This document shows positions 53,548-62,779 of a stretch of 64,000 bases of DNA, one piece after another (the stretch's first letter is position 1; the number at the start of each line of letters is the position of its first letter). Both the position numbers and the translations under genes were made by a program. Below the pieces are notes generated by a model. The model was not told the origin of the DNA and searched no databases. It was given only the letters and a program-made list of their open reading frames with translations. This stretch comes from Dactylonectria macrodidyma. Its lineage: Eukaryota > Ascomycota > Sordariomycetes > Hypocreales > Nectriaceae. The stretch is from positions 1,488,001-1,552,000 of the forward strand of contig JAGMUV010000016.1 of assembly GCA_020744425.1 (NCBI GenBank), written 5' to 3'.

Positions 53548-53959
53548 TCAGAGAAGAAGCAAAGGCTTTGCGTCTTTGAGAGGCTAAACATGAGAGAGAG
53601 AAACCGTGTTCCTTGTCTAGTTGGAAACTCGCCATCTAATGAGCGGAAAAGCAAGTCAAATAGAAAAGAAGTTACAGCCAGTGCTATGATGGGTCGGCAG
53701 GCCAGCCTTTTAAATAATCACTGGTGATACGTGAGTAAGGCATCGATGCTGACCAATCATCTCCCGATGGAATGGAACTCGTATTACGCCAGAGAACTCT
53801 TGAGCTGACCAATTGTGCGCGATGCTTCATCGGGTATTACCATGGTTGTGCGATGCGGCTGTGCCGGATACCATGATTCTGGCATAGCGTGAGGCGTAAC
53901 ATCAAGGGGTACCACCCCGAGAAAAATTACTGCTAACACACCAAAATCAACTTTAGTAA

Positions 53960-54412
53960 AGTGTATTTATTTCGCCCCACTGGACAGGGGGTAGAGTTGA
54001 ATTTTGGAAATCACTGGCCAGGGGGTAAGGGTCCAGAGGTTGAACCTGAGATGAATTCTGGTAAGGGCACCCAAAAGCTCCTGCTTGATCCGGTCTTTCT
54101 TGGACTTGTTTATGCCGTCCTGTAGATGGCTCATCGATTGTTGGCTCCATAGTATTGGCTTGATAAATGAGAATCAAACTGCCAAACGAGCTGTGCAAAG
54201 AATGGATCCGTGAAGAAAGAAAAGGGAACGTCGGCATTGATTAGAAGTCCTAGGCTTAGTTCTCGGACAATCTTGGCCTTAGCTCGCGGGGCGGCGCTGT
54301 AGTGTAAGCGTGGTCGCTTGGCCCGGTCGGGGTCGTCGGTCGATAGGTCTGTATCGGCGCTTTGGCTGCTTTCGAAGATCTGGTGTGACCTGCACTTGTC
54401 GATGATGCTCAA
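53960..54412 (-). pseudogene. hAT transposase N-terminal fragment
   Basis: Minus-strand pieces show LSLGLLINADVPFSFFTDPFF, the region before the catalytic domain of fungal hAT transposases. After a frame change they show INKSKKDRIKQELLGALTRIH and LRFNLWT, a variant of the conserved SFDLWTSP block. Nothing of the downstream transposase follows, and no BED finger is visible upstream. Confidence 0.65.
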
Positions 54413-54995
54413 GCTGATGATGCTTCACATGTGACGTACTAGGGATCCAGCGCGCTTGTGTAGCTCCATGAGACGCAGAAAAGTCTAGGACTTAAGGAAG
54501 ACTTCTTGTGGGAGTCAGACGGTATGTTGCGCAGGCAAGGTGCGCTTCGTAAGGGGATGGGCCTCGTCGAGGGATATGAGTCGGGTGGAAAAGCGATATT
54601 GACACGCTTTTAGAAGCTGCGCGACTGGTGATATCCCGCTTTCCCGATGGAGGATGGCGAGGGGAGTCGTCCTCCAGACGGGGAGTATCAATAGCCTTGT
54701 TCATTCTCCACAAGAGAAGTATAGTTCTTGACGGCTGGTCTTTGTGTGTGTAGCTTCACCGCAGTGGGGTTACACTAGGGTACCATACTTCAGTGCCATG
54801 AAGCAGGACCAGTTCAACGCAGGCCCTAACGGCACTTCGCATAGCAGAGTATTAGCGCATCTTTTTCATCCTTCTGGCGGTAAAAATTGACTATCTTTGT
54901 ATCATTAACTGTGAGTCACAGGATATCGCGGCTTGACTCCGCAGGGGCCCGGGGTCCCGGCGGAACTCGGGGATATAGGCTTTTGAGTTCGAACC
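54413..54995. other. Intergenic stretch
   Basis: No gene supported. A TTCGAAC word at about 54979, just before the mariner, resembles a tRNA B-box, but no cloverleaf can be formed across the mariner insertion site. GC-rich words (GGGGCCCGGGGTCCCGG) lie near 54943. Confidence 0.35.
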
Positions 54996-55106
54996 TACAG
55001 TGGGGGTGCGAAAGTTACGACACATCCGGGGTCAACCCGGTGTCGCTATACCTCCACAACAAGGTAGCTTCACTTTCAATTAATTCTAGTAAAATTAAAT
55101 AACGTA

Positions 55107-56955
55107 CATGATAAGAATGCGGATCAAACAAGCATGCGGATCAAAAATCATAACCTTCGAAATAGAAATCGCTATAAAAACACAACAAACCATCTAATCA
55201 ATTAAAATCAATCACTATACTCTTCCCAATATATCCCAATAACTACCTACACGTCCTTGCATTATGTCCGGGCTTGCCGCACACTCCACAGCGCCTTTCC
55301 TTCGGTCGCGCTGACCCTCCTTGACCACCACTTTTCGACGATTCAGCCACTACCTGCGCATTAACATCCATCCGATCAATTGCTTCCCTTCCTTCATCTA
55401 CTGTCATCACCCCTCTTTTCTGTAGGCGGGTCCTTTTTGCCCTACGGCGCCGGCTTAGTATCTCATTTGCCTGTCGAAGGTCGCGGTTCTCAGCCCTCAA
55501 TAAGGCATTCTCATGCATCATTGCCTTAGTTCCCTTAGAAAGAGACTTTAGTGCTCCTAGAATTGACTCTGGAGAGCTACTTTGATGCCTTCTGATTCGT
55601 CTTTCAAGGTATTCAGACTGAGACCTGGCCTCAAGGACGGTCTTTGGGGTCTTTGAAACCCAAGGGGCAGAGGCGCTAGCCTCCTCCTCAACCGGCGTTG
55701 GAGTCCGTAGCTGCACATCAAGCTTCGAGACTACACTTTCCGGGTCAAGAGGAACAAGCCCGGCTCCTCTAAAGGCTGCCTTGATATTTCTTTCTGTCAT
55801 AGTGGCTTGAAATGCGGCGTAAAAGGCCGGAAAGAACTCGGTCTTCGAAACGTGGGTTATAGAGCATCTGATCAGATGCTCTATTTCTCGACCATAAGCC
55901 TTCTTGAGCAGCCCAAAGCACCCGACGTCAAGAGGCTGAAGCAGATGAGAAGAATGAGGCGGCATACAAAGCGTAATGATCTTGTTCTCCTCGCAATATA
56001 TCTCAAAGTCGGCTGAATGGTGACTTTCGTGCCCATCGAGGATTAAAAGACGGTAGGGACCAGTTGATCGGTTGGTTGTACACCGGTCAAAGTGCTTTAG
56101 CCACTCAAGACCTATCTCGTTATCGGTCCAGCCATTTCGAGACGTTGCAATAGCCCAATCGCCCGGGAGGTTGCTTTCTCGGTACCAGTTGGCGAGGTGA
56201 TATTGGCCTGCACCTATGATAAACGGCTGGATCGCTCGGCCTTCCGCATTGATCGCCTGAATGACAGTAATCCATTCCCGGCTTCCAGGCTGCACTGATT
56301 TTGGTCTTCCACGCCTTTCTGAACCTGTGACGACCATTCCGCTTGCAATCATGCCCATCAGAAAGCCAGTCTCGTCAAAGTTGTAGATATCATCTAATCG
56401 GATGCCGTACTTCGCGATTGTGTTCTCCACGAGCCTAAACCAGTTGCGAATAATAGTCGGATCTTCGCATTTGGCTCTCTGATAGTCGTATTTACGAAAA
56501 AAACGCGTCTTGAGCTCTTCGTGTCGCTTGACGAAGTTAGAAGCCCAGCGCTTGCCGACAGGTAACGCGTCGCGGTCGGCGAGCAATCGGTTGGCCATTT
56601 CTTCAACACCACGCAGTCGCGGGGGAAATCCTCGCGAATCTAGGTCGAGAATGAACTGAATAATGATCTGTTCCTCTAGATCAGATAGTTTGCGTGATTT
56701 AGGGATCCAATCGCAACGCGCGGATATGCCATGCTGTCGGCGGTAGAGAGTAGTATAAGGGATTTCATAGACCTTTGCAGCGCGTCGAAGACTTAATTCT
56801 CGGTTATTTTGGTAGGCCTGAAGTGCAAGAAGCACCTTAGCCTCTATATTCGCCCGCGGCATGCTGGGTGGTTGAGGAATAATTAATCAAATAGAAATGT
56901 TGTAGGTTGAGGGATTTTTGATCCGCATGCTTGTTTGATCCGCATGCTTATCATG
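55107..56955 (-). mobile_element. pogo/Fot1-type element A, intact
   Basis: Length is 1849 bp, with TA at 55105-55106 and 56956-56957. Each end carries two copies of ATGCGGATCAAA-type words spaced by ACAAGC (GCGGATCAAACAAGCATGCG). The inverted identity seems to extend outward into AACG/CGTT, which is coincidental target sequence. One long transposase gene fills it. It inserted in the 3' flank of the mariner transposase. Confidence 0.88.
55243..56862 (-). CDS. pogo/Fot1-type transposase, intact
   Basis: 539 codons, no intron needed. N-terminus: a Psq-type helix-turn-helix (LSLRRAAKVYEIPYTTLYRR, about 25-45), a CENPB-type second DNA-binding domain (VGKRWASNFVKRHEELKTR, about 100-120), then the DDE core with Asp in YNFDETGFLMG, Asp in LLILDGHESH, and the third Asp 35 residues after it in QPLDVGCF (a DD35D spacing). 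The C-terminal part has a coiled-coil (ALLRAENRDLRQANEILSRR) and ends in a CCHC zinc knuckle, CGVCGKPGHNARTC. The knuckle is unusual for the family. All three catalytic residues are present, so the element may be able to move itself. Confidence 0.9.
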   Translation of the reverse strand: MPRANIEAKVLLALQAYQNNRELSLRRAAKVYEIPYTTLYRRQHGISARCDWIPKSRKLSDLEEQIIIQFILDLDSRGFPPRLRGVEEMANRLLADRDALPVGKRWASNFVKRHEELKTRFFRKYDYQRAKCEDPTIIRNWFRLVENTIAKYGIRLDDIYNFDETGFLMGMIASGMVVTGSERRGRPKSVQPGSREWITVIQAINAEGRAIQPFIIGAGQYHLANWYRESNLPGDWAIATSRNGWTDNEIGLEWLKHFDRCTTNRSTGPYRLLILDGHESHHSADFEIYCEENKIITLCMPPHSSHLLQPLDVGCFGLLKKAYGREIEHLIRCSITHVSKTEFFPAFYAAFQATMTERNIKAAFRGAGLVPLDPESVVSKLDVQLRTPTPVEEEASASAPWVSKTPKTVLEARSQSEYLERRIRRHQSSSPESILGALKSLSKGTKAMMHENALLRAENRDLRQANEILSRRRRAKRTRLQKRGVMTVDEGREAIDRMDVNAQVVAESSKSGGQGGSARPKERRCGVCGKPGHNARTCR

Positions 56956-57027
56956 TACGTTAAATATCAAATAAATATTTATATATATCAATCTGTAGCA
57001 TTTTAAATTGTGTTTTTAATGGCATCT

Positions 57028-58128
57028 TCAATATTTAGTATACCAGCCATTTGCGCGCACTATAGCCTGCATCCTGCGCTTTATTGAAAAGATCAGGTTT
57101 TGTAGCACCTCCGGCTCAATCTCTTCCCACAGCTCCATCGCGGCTTCAATAAGCCGCTGCTTGCTTCATCTGTCTTCGGCATGTATGAAAGCTCAGGGTA
57201 TCGCTCGCAGATCCTTGTTTTGAGGACTACCCATAGATTTTCAATGGGGTTGAGATCCGGGCAGTAGGGCGGCCAGTCTATGACCTCGGCGCGCCTGTTC
57301 TCACACCATTCTAGCAGCCAGCCCATCATCAATCGCGACCGAAAAAGTGGTGAATTATCGTACTGAAGGCGGCTATTTCTGGTCACAATTCGAGGAAGGT
57401 ATTGCTGCAGGAATTCAAGCAGAACTCGCGCCGTAACGCCGCCACGGTCAGACTCGGGGTCGCCGGACAGCGTGATCATTGGAAGGCGTCTGCGATAGCT
57501 GAAGGCAGAGAAAAACATCTGCGAGTGTCTCGTTATAGTGACACGGGTTTGAACATTCCGTTTGAATAGTCTCTCATACTAGGAACTATTAGAGAAGTCA
57601 CAATCGCAATAATAAAACGCACCGGCTTACAGAAGCACCAAGTGCGTCTTTGGCCCTCGTCTCGGACTATGATAACTTCATCTGAGAAGACCCAAGACTC
57701 CCAGAAATCTGCAGACATATGCAAATATCGCCTAGCAAAGCGTAGACGTCTTCTGGCTGTAGCTTCGCTGATGAACGGCCGGATAAGTGACTTGAAATGC
57801 ATAATGCCTTCCTTTCTGAGGAACGTCAGAATCGTCTTCTTAGAGCAACTCAACCCGGCCTCTTCAATCAATTCCTTGATTTGGATATGAGGGTCTTGTC
57901 CTATTACTCTTAGTATTCGTCTTTTCTCCCTGTCTCCTAGCTTGTGCGGCCGGCCGGGCCTAGGTTGGTCTTGACCACTTTGTTGATCGCGATACCGCCG
58001 TACCACACCATAAATGGCGTGCTGACTTACTCTCTCATCACGTGTGATTGCGGCGGCCGACACGCCCGATTGTACCTCCAAACAATCCTCGTCCTCGTAT
58101 GAGGAGAATGATGTATTTGGGACACCAT
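57028..58128 (-). pseudogene. Tc1/mariner transposase of copy 3, frame-shifted
   Basis: Start at 58128 (MVSQIHHS as in copy 2). A 1-nt loss near 58073 breaks the frame shortly after TRIVWRYN. Exon 1 then continues (HAIYGVVRRYRDQQS) with the first Asp in FSDE. The shared intron (57622-57579, GTGCGT...CCTAG) precedes exon 2. Exon 2 has the second Asp in LQYDNS and the Glu in CPDLNPIENLW. A second frameshift near 57165 follows LSYMPKT. Catalytic residues are intact but the gene is broken twice. Confidence 0.82.
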
Positions 58129-58355
58129 TCTGACCTAAATTGGCTGCGTAATGCGTCTTTGAAGTTGAGGTTGATTATGGTGGAGGTAGAAGGGAAAGCG
58201 GGGTACATGATAGAGTGGGGACCCACAACACCGTCACCCCACATCACCGTCACCCCCGCTCCGTCCTACATGCATCACAACCCTCCCTTGTAACTCAGCT
58301 ATTGCATAGCCATTTGAAGCCCAAATCGACCAATTTTTTAGACATACTATCTACG

Positions 58356-59528
58356 ATGGATGAAGATCGTGAATATCTCTTCAGATCTGCGATGCGGCAA
58401 GCCCAACATGAAACAGTCGCAAATGCCGCAAGAGACCACGGTCTCCGCCGTACGACTCTACAGGGTCGGATTGCCGGCTCTGTAGATATTCATGAGGCTA
58501 AGGAACCGGCCCAAAGACTATCAAGGGATCAAGAGGCTGAATTAGTTAAATGGATCCTGCAAGAAGAGGCAGCCGGCCGGGCCCCTAGCCACGGCCAAAT
58601 CCGTGCCTTTGCACAGCTCATGATAAGCTGTGCCGGCGATGACGAGCCCATCGGCCACAACTGGGCCCCCCGCTTCATTGAACGCCATGAGGCTATAAAA
58701 ACGAAGCCCTCTAGAGAGATTGAAGCTGTGAGAACCCGGGCAACTACGAAAGATGCTCTAAAGGACCACATTGACCGGGTTGATCACATGATCAAGACCA
58801 AGAGCGTTGGCCAGGCCCGGATCTATAACGTTGACGAGCACGGCATCGCGGAAGGTGCTACGAACGCCGGGCGAGTGGTCGGCACCTCTCTTACGAGCTA
58901 TTCATCAGTCTCAGCTAGCGATTCTCGTACCTGGGTCTCTATCATCGAGTGTGTGGGTGCCGGCGGCAACAGACTGACCCCCTGTGTGGTGTTTACAGGC
59001 CTCAACTTGCAGGGACAGTGGTTTCCTGACGAGGATATCCCCAAATGGGCTTACGAATGCACCCCTTCCGGCTGGTCTAATACTAGGGTCTTCCAAAAGT
59101 GGTTTCTTCAGGTTTTCCTTAAAGAAACCCAGCCCCGGGACCGATCCTTGTGGCGGATCCTGATCCTCGACGGTCACAAGTCTCATGTAACTATTGAGAT
59201 CATGTATTTGGCATGGTTGAATAGGGTCCAGCTTATTTACCTACCAGCACACTCATCACACATCTCACAGCCCCTAGATGTTGGTCTTTTCTCGCCTTTG
59301 AAGTCGTATTTTCATACAGAAACGCGGGACTTTGCTTCCTTCAACACCACAGCCCCAATTCAAAAGCAACGCTTTATTATCGCATATAAGGTTGCCGGCG
59401 AGAAGGCTTTTACAGACCGGAACATACGGTCCGGCTTCAGGGCAACTGGAATATGGCCTACTAATGCCGAGATGGTCATAAGCCAAGTCGTTGAACCTGA
59501 GCAGCCCCCAGTGTCACGGGCCAGATGA
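58356..59528 (+). CDS. pogo/Fot1-type transposase of element B (core)
   Basis: The ATG at 58356 (MDEDREYLFRSAMR) starts a 390-codon frame. It carries a helix-turn-helix (ETVANAARDHGLRRTTLQGR), a CENPB-like domain (IGHNWAPRFIERHEAIKT), and the DDE core with Asp in IYNVDEHGI, Asp in LILDGHKSH and a third Asp 35 residues later in QPLDVGLF. After the TGA at 59526 the expected C-terminal tail continues only in other frames: around 59720-60151, HPDVFTTPKSARDL and a coiled coil (LRAIISKMERGFERK). So the tail is frame-shifted or joined by an unseen intron. The core is intact. Confidence 0.82.
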   Translation: MDEDREYLFRSAMRQAQHETVANAARDHGLRRTTLQGRIAGSVDIHEAKEPAQRLSRDQEAELVKWILQEEAAGRAPSHGQIRAFAQLMISCAGDDEPIGHNWAPRFIERHEAIKTKPSREIEAVRTRATTKDALKDHIDRVDHMIKTKSVGQARIYNVDEHGIAEGATNAGRVVGTSLTSYSSVSASDSRTWVSIIECVGAGGNRLTPCVVFTGLNLQGQWFPDEDIPKWAYECTPSGWSNTRVFQKWFLQVFLKETQPRDRSLWRILILDGHKSHVTIEIMYLAWLNRVQLIYLPAHSSHISQPLDVGLFSPLKSYFHTETRDFASFNTTAPIQKQRFIIAYKVAGEKAFTDRNIRSGFRATGIWPTNAEMVISQVVEPEQPPVSRAR

Positions 59529-59699
59529 GATCAACTCAAGAGGTAATGCCACTGTATTGCGAGAATACTACGATGAAGAGGAAAGAGAAAGCGGGCAGGC
59601 GCGTAGACGCGTAGACGCGTTGATAGTCCCTGTGGCCTGCCCCGTGCGCCCTAGTTACGTATCGACCCCACCCTGGGTCCAGCACTCCAGACGCTCCCG

Positions 59700-60151
59700 T
59701 CACACCCAGCGGCGATTGCACCCCCCAGACGCCCCAGAAGAGAAAATTCGAACATCCTGATGTTTTTACGACTCCAAAGAGTGCTAGGGACTTGACATCT
59801 CTAGTGAATCTGCTCTATGGCGATGTAGATAAGCTTGACCGTGACCTTCGAGCAATTATTTCGAAGATGGAGAGGGGCTTCGAGAGAAAGAACGGCCTTA
59901 TTACGGCCCTGATAAAGAAGGTTGAGTTCCTCGAGAAATATAATGCCTCGCATAAGGCCACAGGTCGAAAAGCCGTTGACTATGAACCTAATGAAGCCTT
60001 CGCAACCATCCCAGAGCTTGCAACAGCTCGTTATGAAGCTGCGATGGCGCAGGCACGCTTTGAAGAGGTTCACGGGCCCGATCTTTTCAAGGAGGCGCTG
60101 GAAATTGCACAGATAGAAAAAGAGAAGGTGTTTATGGAGTGGCAGTTATAG
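59700..60151 (+). pseudogene. Detached C-terminal tail of pogo element B transposase
   Basis: The plus frame ending at 60151 has KRKFEHPDVFTTPKSARDL and then about 110 codons rich in Lys/Glu with coiled-coil character (DLFKEALEIAQIEKEKVF). This arrangement is normal for the C-terminus of fungal Fot1-like transposases. It is out of frame with the catalytic core, so the full protein is probably not made. Confidence 0.55.
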
Positions 60152-60414
60152 CTAGTCAATTGATGCAATATTGGTTGAGAAATCGCAGATTGAAGTTGAA
60201 GGCATCATCGCGATGTGAGGCATTTAGGGGTGACGGTGATGTGGGGTGACGGTGTTGTGGGTCCCCACCCTAATGTGTCGTAACTTTTGGACCCCCACTG
60301 TAGGTTGGTAGGATCCACAGCTCCGGAAACCTAAATCATAGCCCTATCTGACCTTTCAGACCTGTTCGTCTGACAAAGTCCAGGCTTTCTATCCATACTC
60401 GTCTGGAATAAGTG

Positions 60415-60745
60415 ATGGAGTATGGAATATTCCATACTCCATACGGGCCATCCGTATTCCATACGTATGGAATAATGGATTATTCCGGAAAGTATTATCC
60501 CCGCTATTGCAATCTGTTTCAGAGTGATCCCAAACCCATCGTTTATGCTGGTTCGTACTTCAATCTCAGCTCTGTCTGCAGCCGACAGCAGGCAAATCAC
60601 TGTATAATTACTGAATTGCAGAGCTCCTAAACCTGATTCTTTACGATAGTGGCAGTTTGAGAGATGACGTCATTTTTTGTTTTCCATACGAGGTGCCTTC
60701 CATATTCCATATTCCATACGGGCCTGTAAGGAGTATGGAGTATGG
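60415..60745. repeat. Palindromic CATAC/GTATG repeats of a hAT end
   Basis: A perfect 28-bp palindrome occupies 60415-60442 (ATGGAGTATGGAAT and its inverse). A perfect 20-bp palindrome lies at 60455-60474 (TATTCCATAC and inverse). Further CCATATTCCATA and GGAGTATGGAGTATGG words occur at 60690-60745. They lie immediately upstream of a hAT transposase fragment and look like its subterminal repeats. Confidence 0.6.
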
Positions 60746-60749
60746 GTGG

Positions 60750-61110
60750 AAAGCCTGCAAGAGTGGAAAATAGAGGATCGAGTTGGAACAGTGATCTCGG
60801 ACAACGCGTCCTCTAACGATAACTGTCTCCAACATTTCTATGGAAGTCTCGACACAGAGATGACATCGGCGGATGTACGTGCCAGACGCATGCGCTGCTA
60901 TGGACATATCTTGAACTTGGTAGCTCGTGCATTCCTTTACGGGGAAGACTTTGAGGCTTTCGAGGCCGAGTCGCAGGTTTTCAACCTTCTCGGCCGCCAC
61001 GAGGAAGACCTACGGCACTGGAGAAAGAAAGGGCCGGTGGGTAAGCTTCATAACGTTGTCAAGTTTATCAGATCGTCCCCGTTGCCCCGGCCCGTCGGTC
61101 TCTCCGTGCT
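60750..61110 (+). pseudogene. hAT transposase internal fragment
   Basis: The plus frame includes WKIEDRVGTVISDNASSNDN, RRMRCYGHILNLVARAFLYG, EDLRHWRKKGPVGKLHNVVK, matching the middle of the hAT transposase at 7.7-8.0 kb (YFMSDNASANDV, RLRCFGHIVNFCAQAF). Neither the BED finger nor the C-terminal dimerisation domain is present. It begins directly at the palindromic repeats, so an internal deletion joined the element's end to the middle of its transposase. Confidence 0.75.
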
Positions 61111-61664
61111 GTTGGCCCGCCAGACCCTTACGACAAGAGTTAGTCTTGTGATCATTGATTGCCTCAGCTCTGGCGGCCTCCTTTGGCCATTCTGCCAGCC
61201 AAGGGTGGGAGCTGCTAATGGTAAGGCACACTCTCCACTCCGCACCTCCCCAACATCCAGTTTATACCAACACCCCCAGGAACAGGGTATGAGGCATTGA
61301 GGCTATCTGCCTCTTCATAATCAGAATATGTTGCCTGCATAGCCTCAACTACACCGGGGAAACCACCGAAAGTAGACGTCTTCGCTACACATGTGAGTTA
61401 CTCCCCAAACCTATTCAGCCCCCTATCCTAAAGCTATACCCAGTATGGATCGATGCAACTGATGTAACAGTGTGGCCTCATAGTTCCCCTATCACTGGCT
61501 GTGTTTCTATATACAGGCCCATCATTTGAACCTGGCGACCTACACATTCTTACTGATGTTGGCACTGTTGCCGTACAGAGACGACCATTAGAGCCAGCCT
61601 TGAAAGTAACATGTCCAACTCAGGATCTAGGACAATCCGATCAGGAATGTCGCTATTATCCACG
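61111..61664. other. Intergenic stretch
   Basis: No recognisable features between the hAT relic and the 3' end of the 2EXR gene. Confidence 0.35.
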
Positions 61665-62522
61665 TCAATGATTGCAGTTTGTGGTTTGACAAGAAGCGTA
61701 CAGCTCACGCAGCCTGTCTGCCTCTGAGTTGGCCTCCTCTAGAGAGGGCCCGCCCCCTTGGATTGTCGGGTTCCAAGGGTCGTCAATTGTCATTTGCTGC
61801 GGCTGATTGGGATCTCTAATAAAACGAATGATGGGATTCCTAGCACGCCGTATTTCTTCGACGGAAGGAAACATGGGCAGCAGAGAATCGTACGTAATCA
61901 TGAAACCCATCAGATCTTGATGTGGAGCCAACCCGAGGATTCCGACATTCGTAAATTGCATAGCCCAACCGCAAGCTGGACACAAGGGCTTCTCTCTGTT
62001 AGGCCACGGAGAGTACTTCTCATACCAGAGATCGCAATGGTCGGTTGGACAGTGATGTCGAAATTCGGAAGCTTCCGGAGGATAATAATCTTCCGGTACT
62101 TTCGAGAGAAACACTCTGAGCTCCACGAGGCGAGGAAGCTCTAGAAAAGACTGGACTTTGAACGACGACCGTTCTGGAAGAATGATCCTTTCCAGAAAGC
62201 AAATGGCCTCCTCCGGACCAACTAGAGTTCTCAGTCGCGGGGAAGAATGGGCCACAAAGAAGGCGGACCTAAGGCAGCTAGAGTAAAGGGAGCGGCCAGA
62301 GTAAAGGGTGCGGCCAGAGTAAAGGGTGCGGCTTTCGTGGCAAACTGTAAGTAACGGATGTGGCTTGATGTTGATCGTGTAGGTTCCGATGTGGGCATGG
62401 ACGATGCCGGGAGCAGCCAGGCTCCAAATATTTCGACGAAGTTCGGCCGGTAACATAAGAAATAGGTGAAACCTGGTTGTAGGGCGATATGTGCCTTCAG
62501 AGTGTGGAATTGTAGACACCAT
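61665..62522 (-). CDS. 2EXR domain protein
   Basis: 285 codons. The N-terminus has the 2EXR signature of fungal lineage-expanded proteins: RFHLFLMLPAELRRNIWSLA (about 17-36), then HPLLTVCHESRTLYSG. The function of 2EXR proteins is unknown. Directly after the domain core, an 18-bp unit is repeated nearly three times, giving TLYSGRTLYSGRSLYS (about residues 66-81). The rest includes a possible CxxC pair (CPACGW) and a C-terminal charged helix. The single exon is intact, and the start at 62522 is just upstream of the domain. Confidence 0.75.
   Translation of the reverse strand: MVSTIPHSEGTYRPTTRFHLFLMLPAELRRNIWSLAAPGIVHAHIGTYTINIKPHPLLTVCHESRTLYSGRTLYSGRSLYSSCLRSAFFVAHSSPRLRTLVGPEEAICFLERIILPERSSFKVQSFLELPRLVELRVFLSKVPEDYYPPEASEFRHHCPTDHCDLWYEKYSPWPNREKPLCPACGWAMQFTNVGILGLAPHQDLMGFMITYDSLLPMFPSVEEIRRARNPIIRFIRDPNQPQQMTIDDPWNPTIQGGGPSLEEANSEADRLRELYASCQTTNCNH
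62283..62330. repeat. 18-bp in-frame tandem repeat within the 2EXR gene
   Basis: AGAGTAAAGGGTGCGGCC-type units repeat back to back about 2.7 times (one unit has A for T: GGGAGCGG). The unit length is a multiple of three, so the protein gains LYSGR(T/S) hexamers without frame loss. Confidence 0.8.
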
Positions 62523-62779
62523 CTTTGTACGTGTGACATCGAGTCAATGTGGTGCAAAAGAACATGGCCCTGTAGATTCGTATAAAGAAGCTTGGGCTTG
62601 GCGATTATAATTGAGAAGTGCTTCGGCTATACTTATACCTACAACGAGCTGGTCCCGTTCTCAAGCTGTGATAGGGGTGACCAATAGGAAAGGGAATCCA
62701 TATAGGGAAGGGCCCCTCAGGTGCGGGGAAAACGGGTAAGTCCGAGTGTTCCACCCTTCCTCTATGATATGGACTTTCT

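Larger units (their letters stand above)
58213..60270 (+). mobile_element. pogo/Fot1-type element B
   Basis: Ends read G(A/G)GTGGGGACCCACAACACC inward, then CGTCACCCCACATCACCG on both sides, about 44 bp of inverted repeat. TA flanks at 58211-58212 and 60271-60272. Length 2058 bp. It lies in the right terminal region of mariner copy 3. Its transposase is on the plus strand, opposite to its host element. Confidence 0.88.
54998..60300 (-). mobile_element. Tc1/mariner element (copy 3), split by two pogo elements
   Basis: Ends read CAGTGGGG inward, with TA at 54996-54997 and 60301-60302. It continues TTACGACACATCCGGGGTCA on the left like copy 2. One pogo element (55107-56955) inserted near its left end, and another (58213-60270) in its right end, about 30 bp from the tip. 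Without them the length is about 1.4 kb. Confidence 0.88.

Noticed and set aside
54970..54997. TTCGAACC word resembling a tRNA T-loop beside the mariner insertion
   Set aside because: Joining the flanks across the mariner does not give a cloverleaf.
55101..56961. Longer terminal repeat of pogo A including ACGT on both sides
   Set aside because: The symmetry beyond the TA comes from the mariner target (AACG-TA-CGTT) and is not part of the element.
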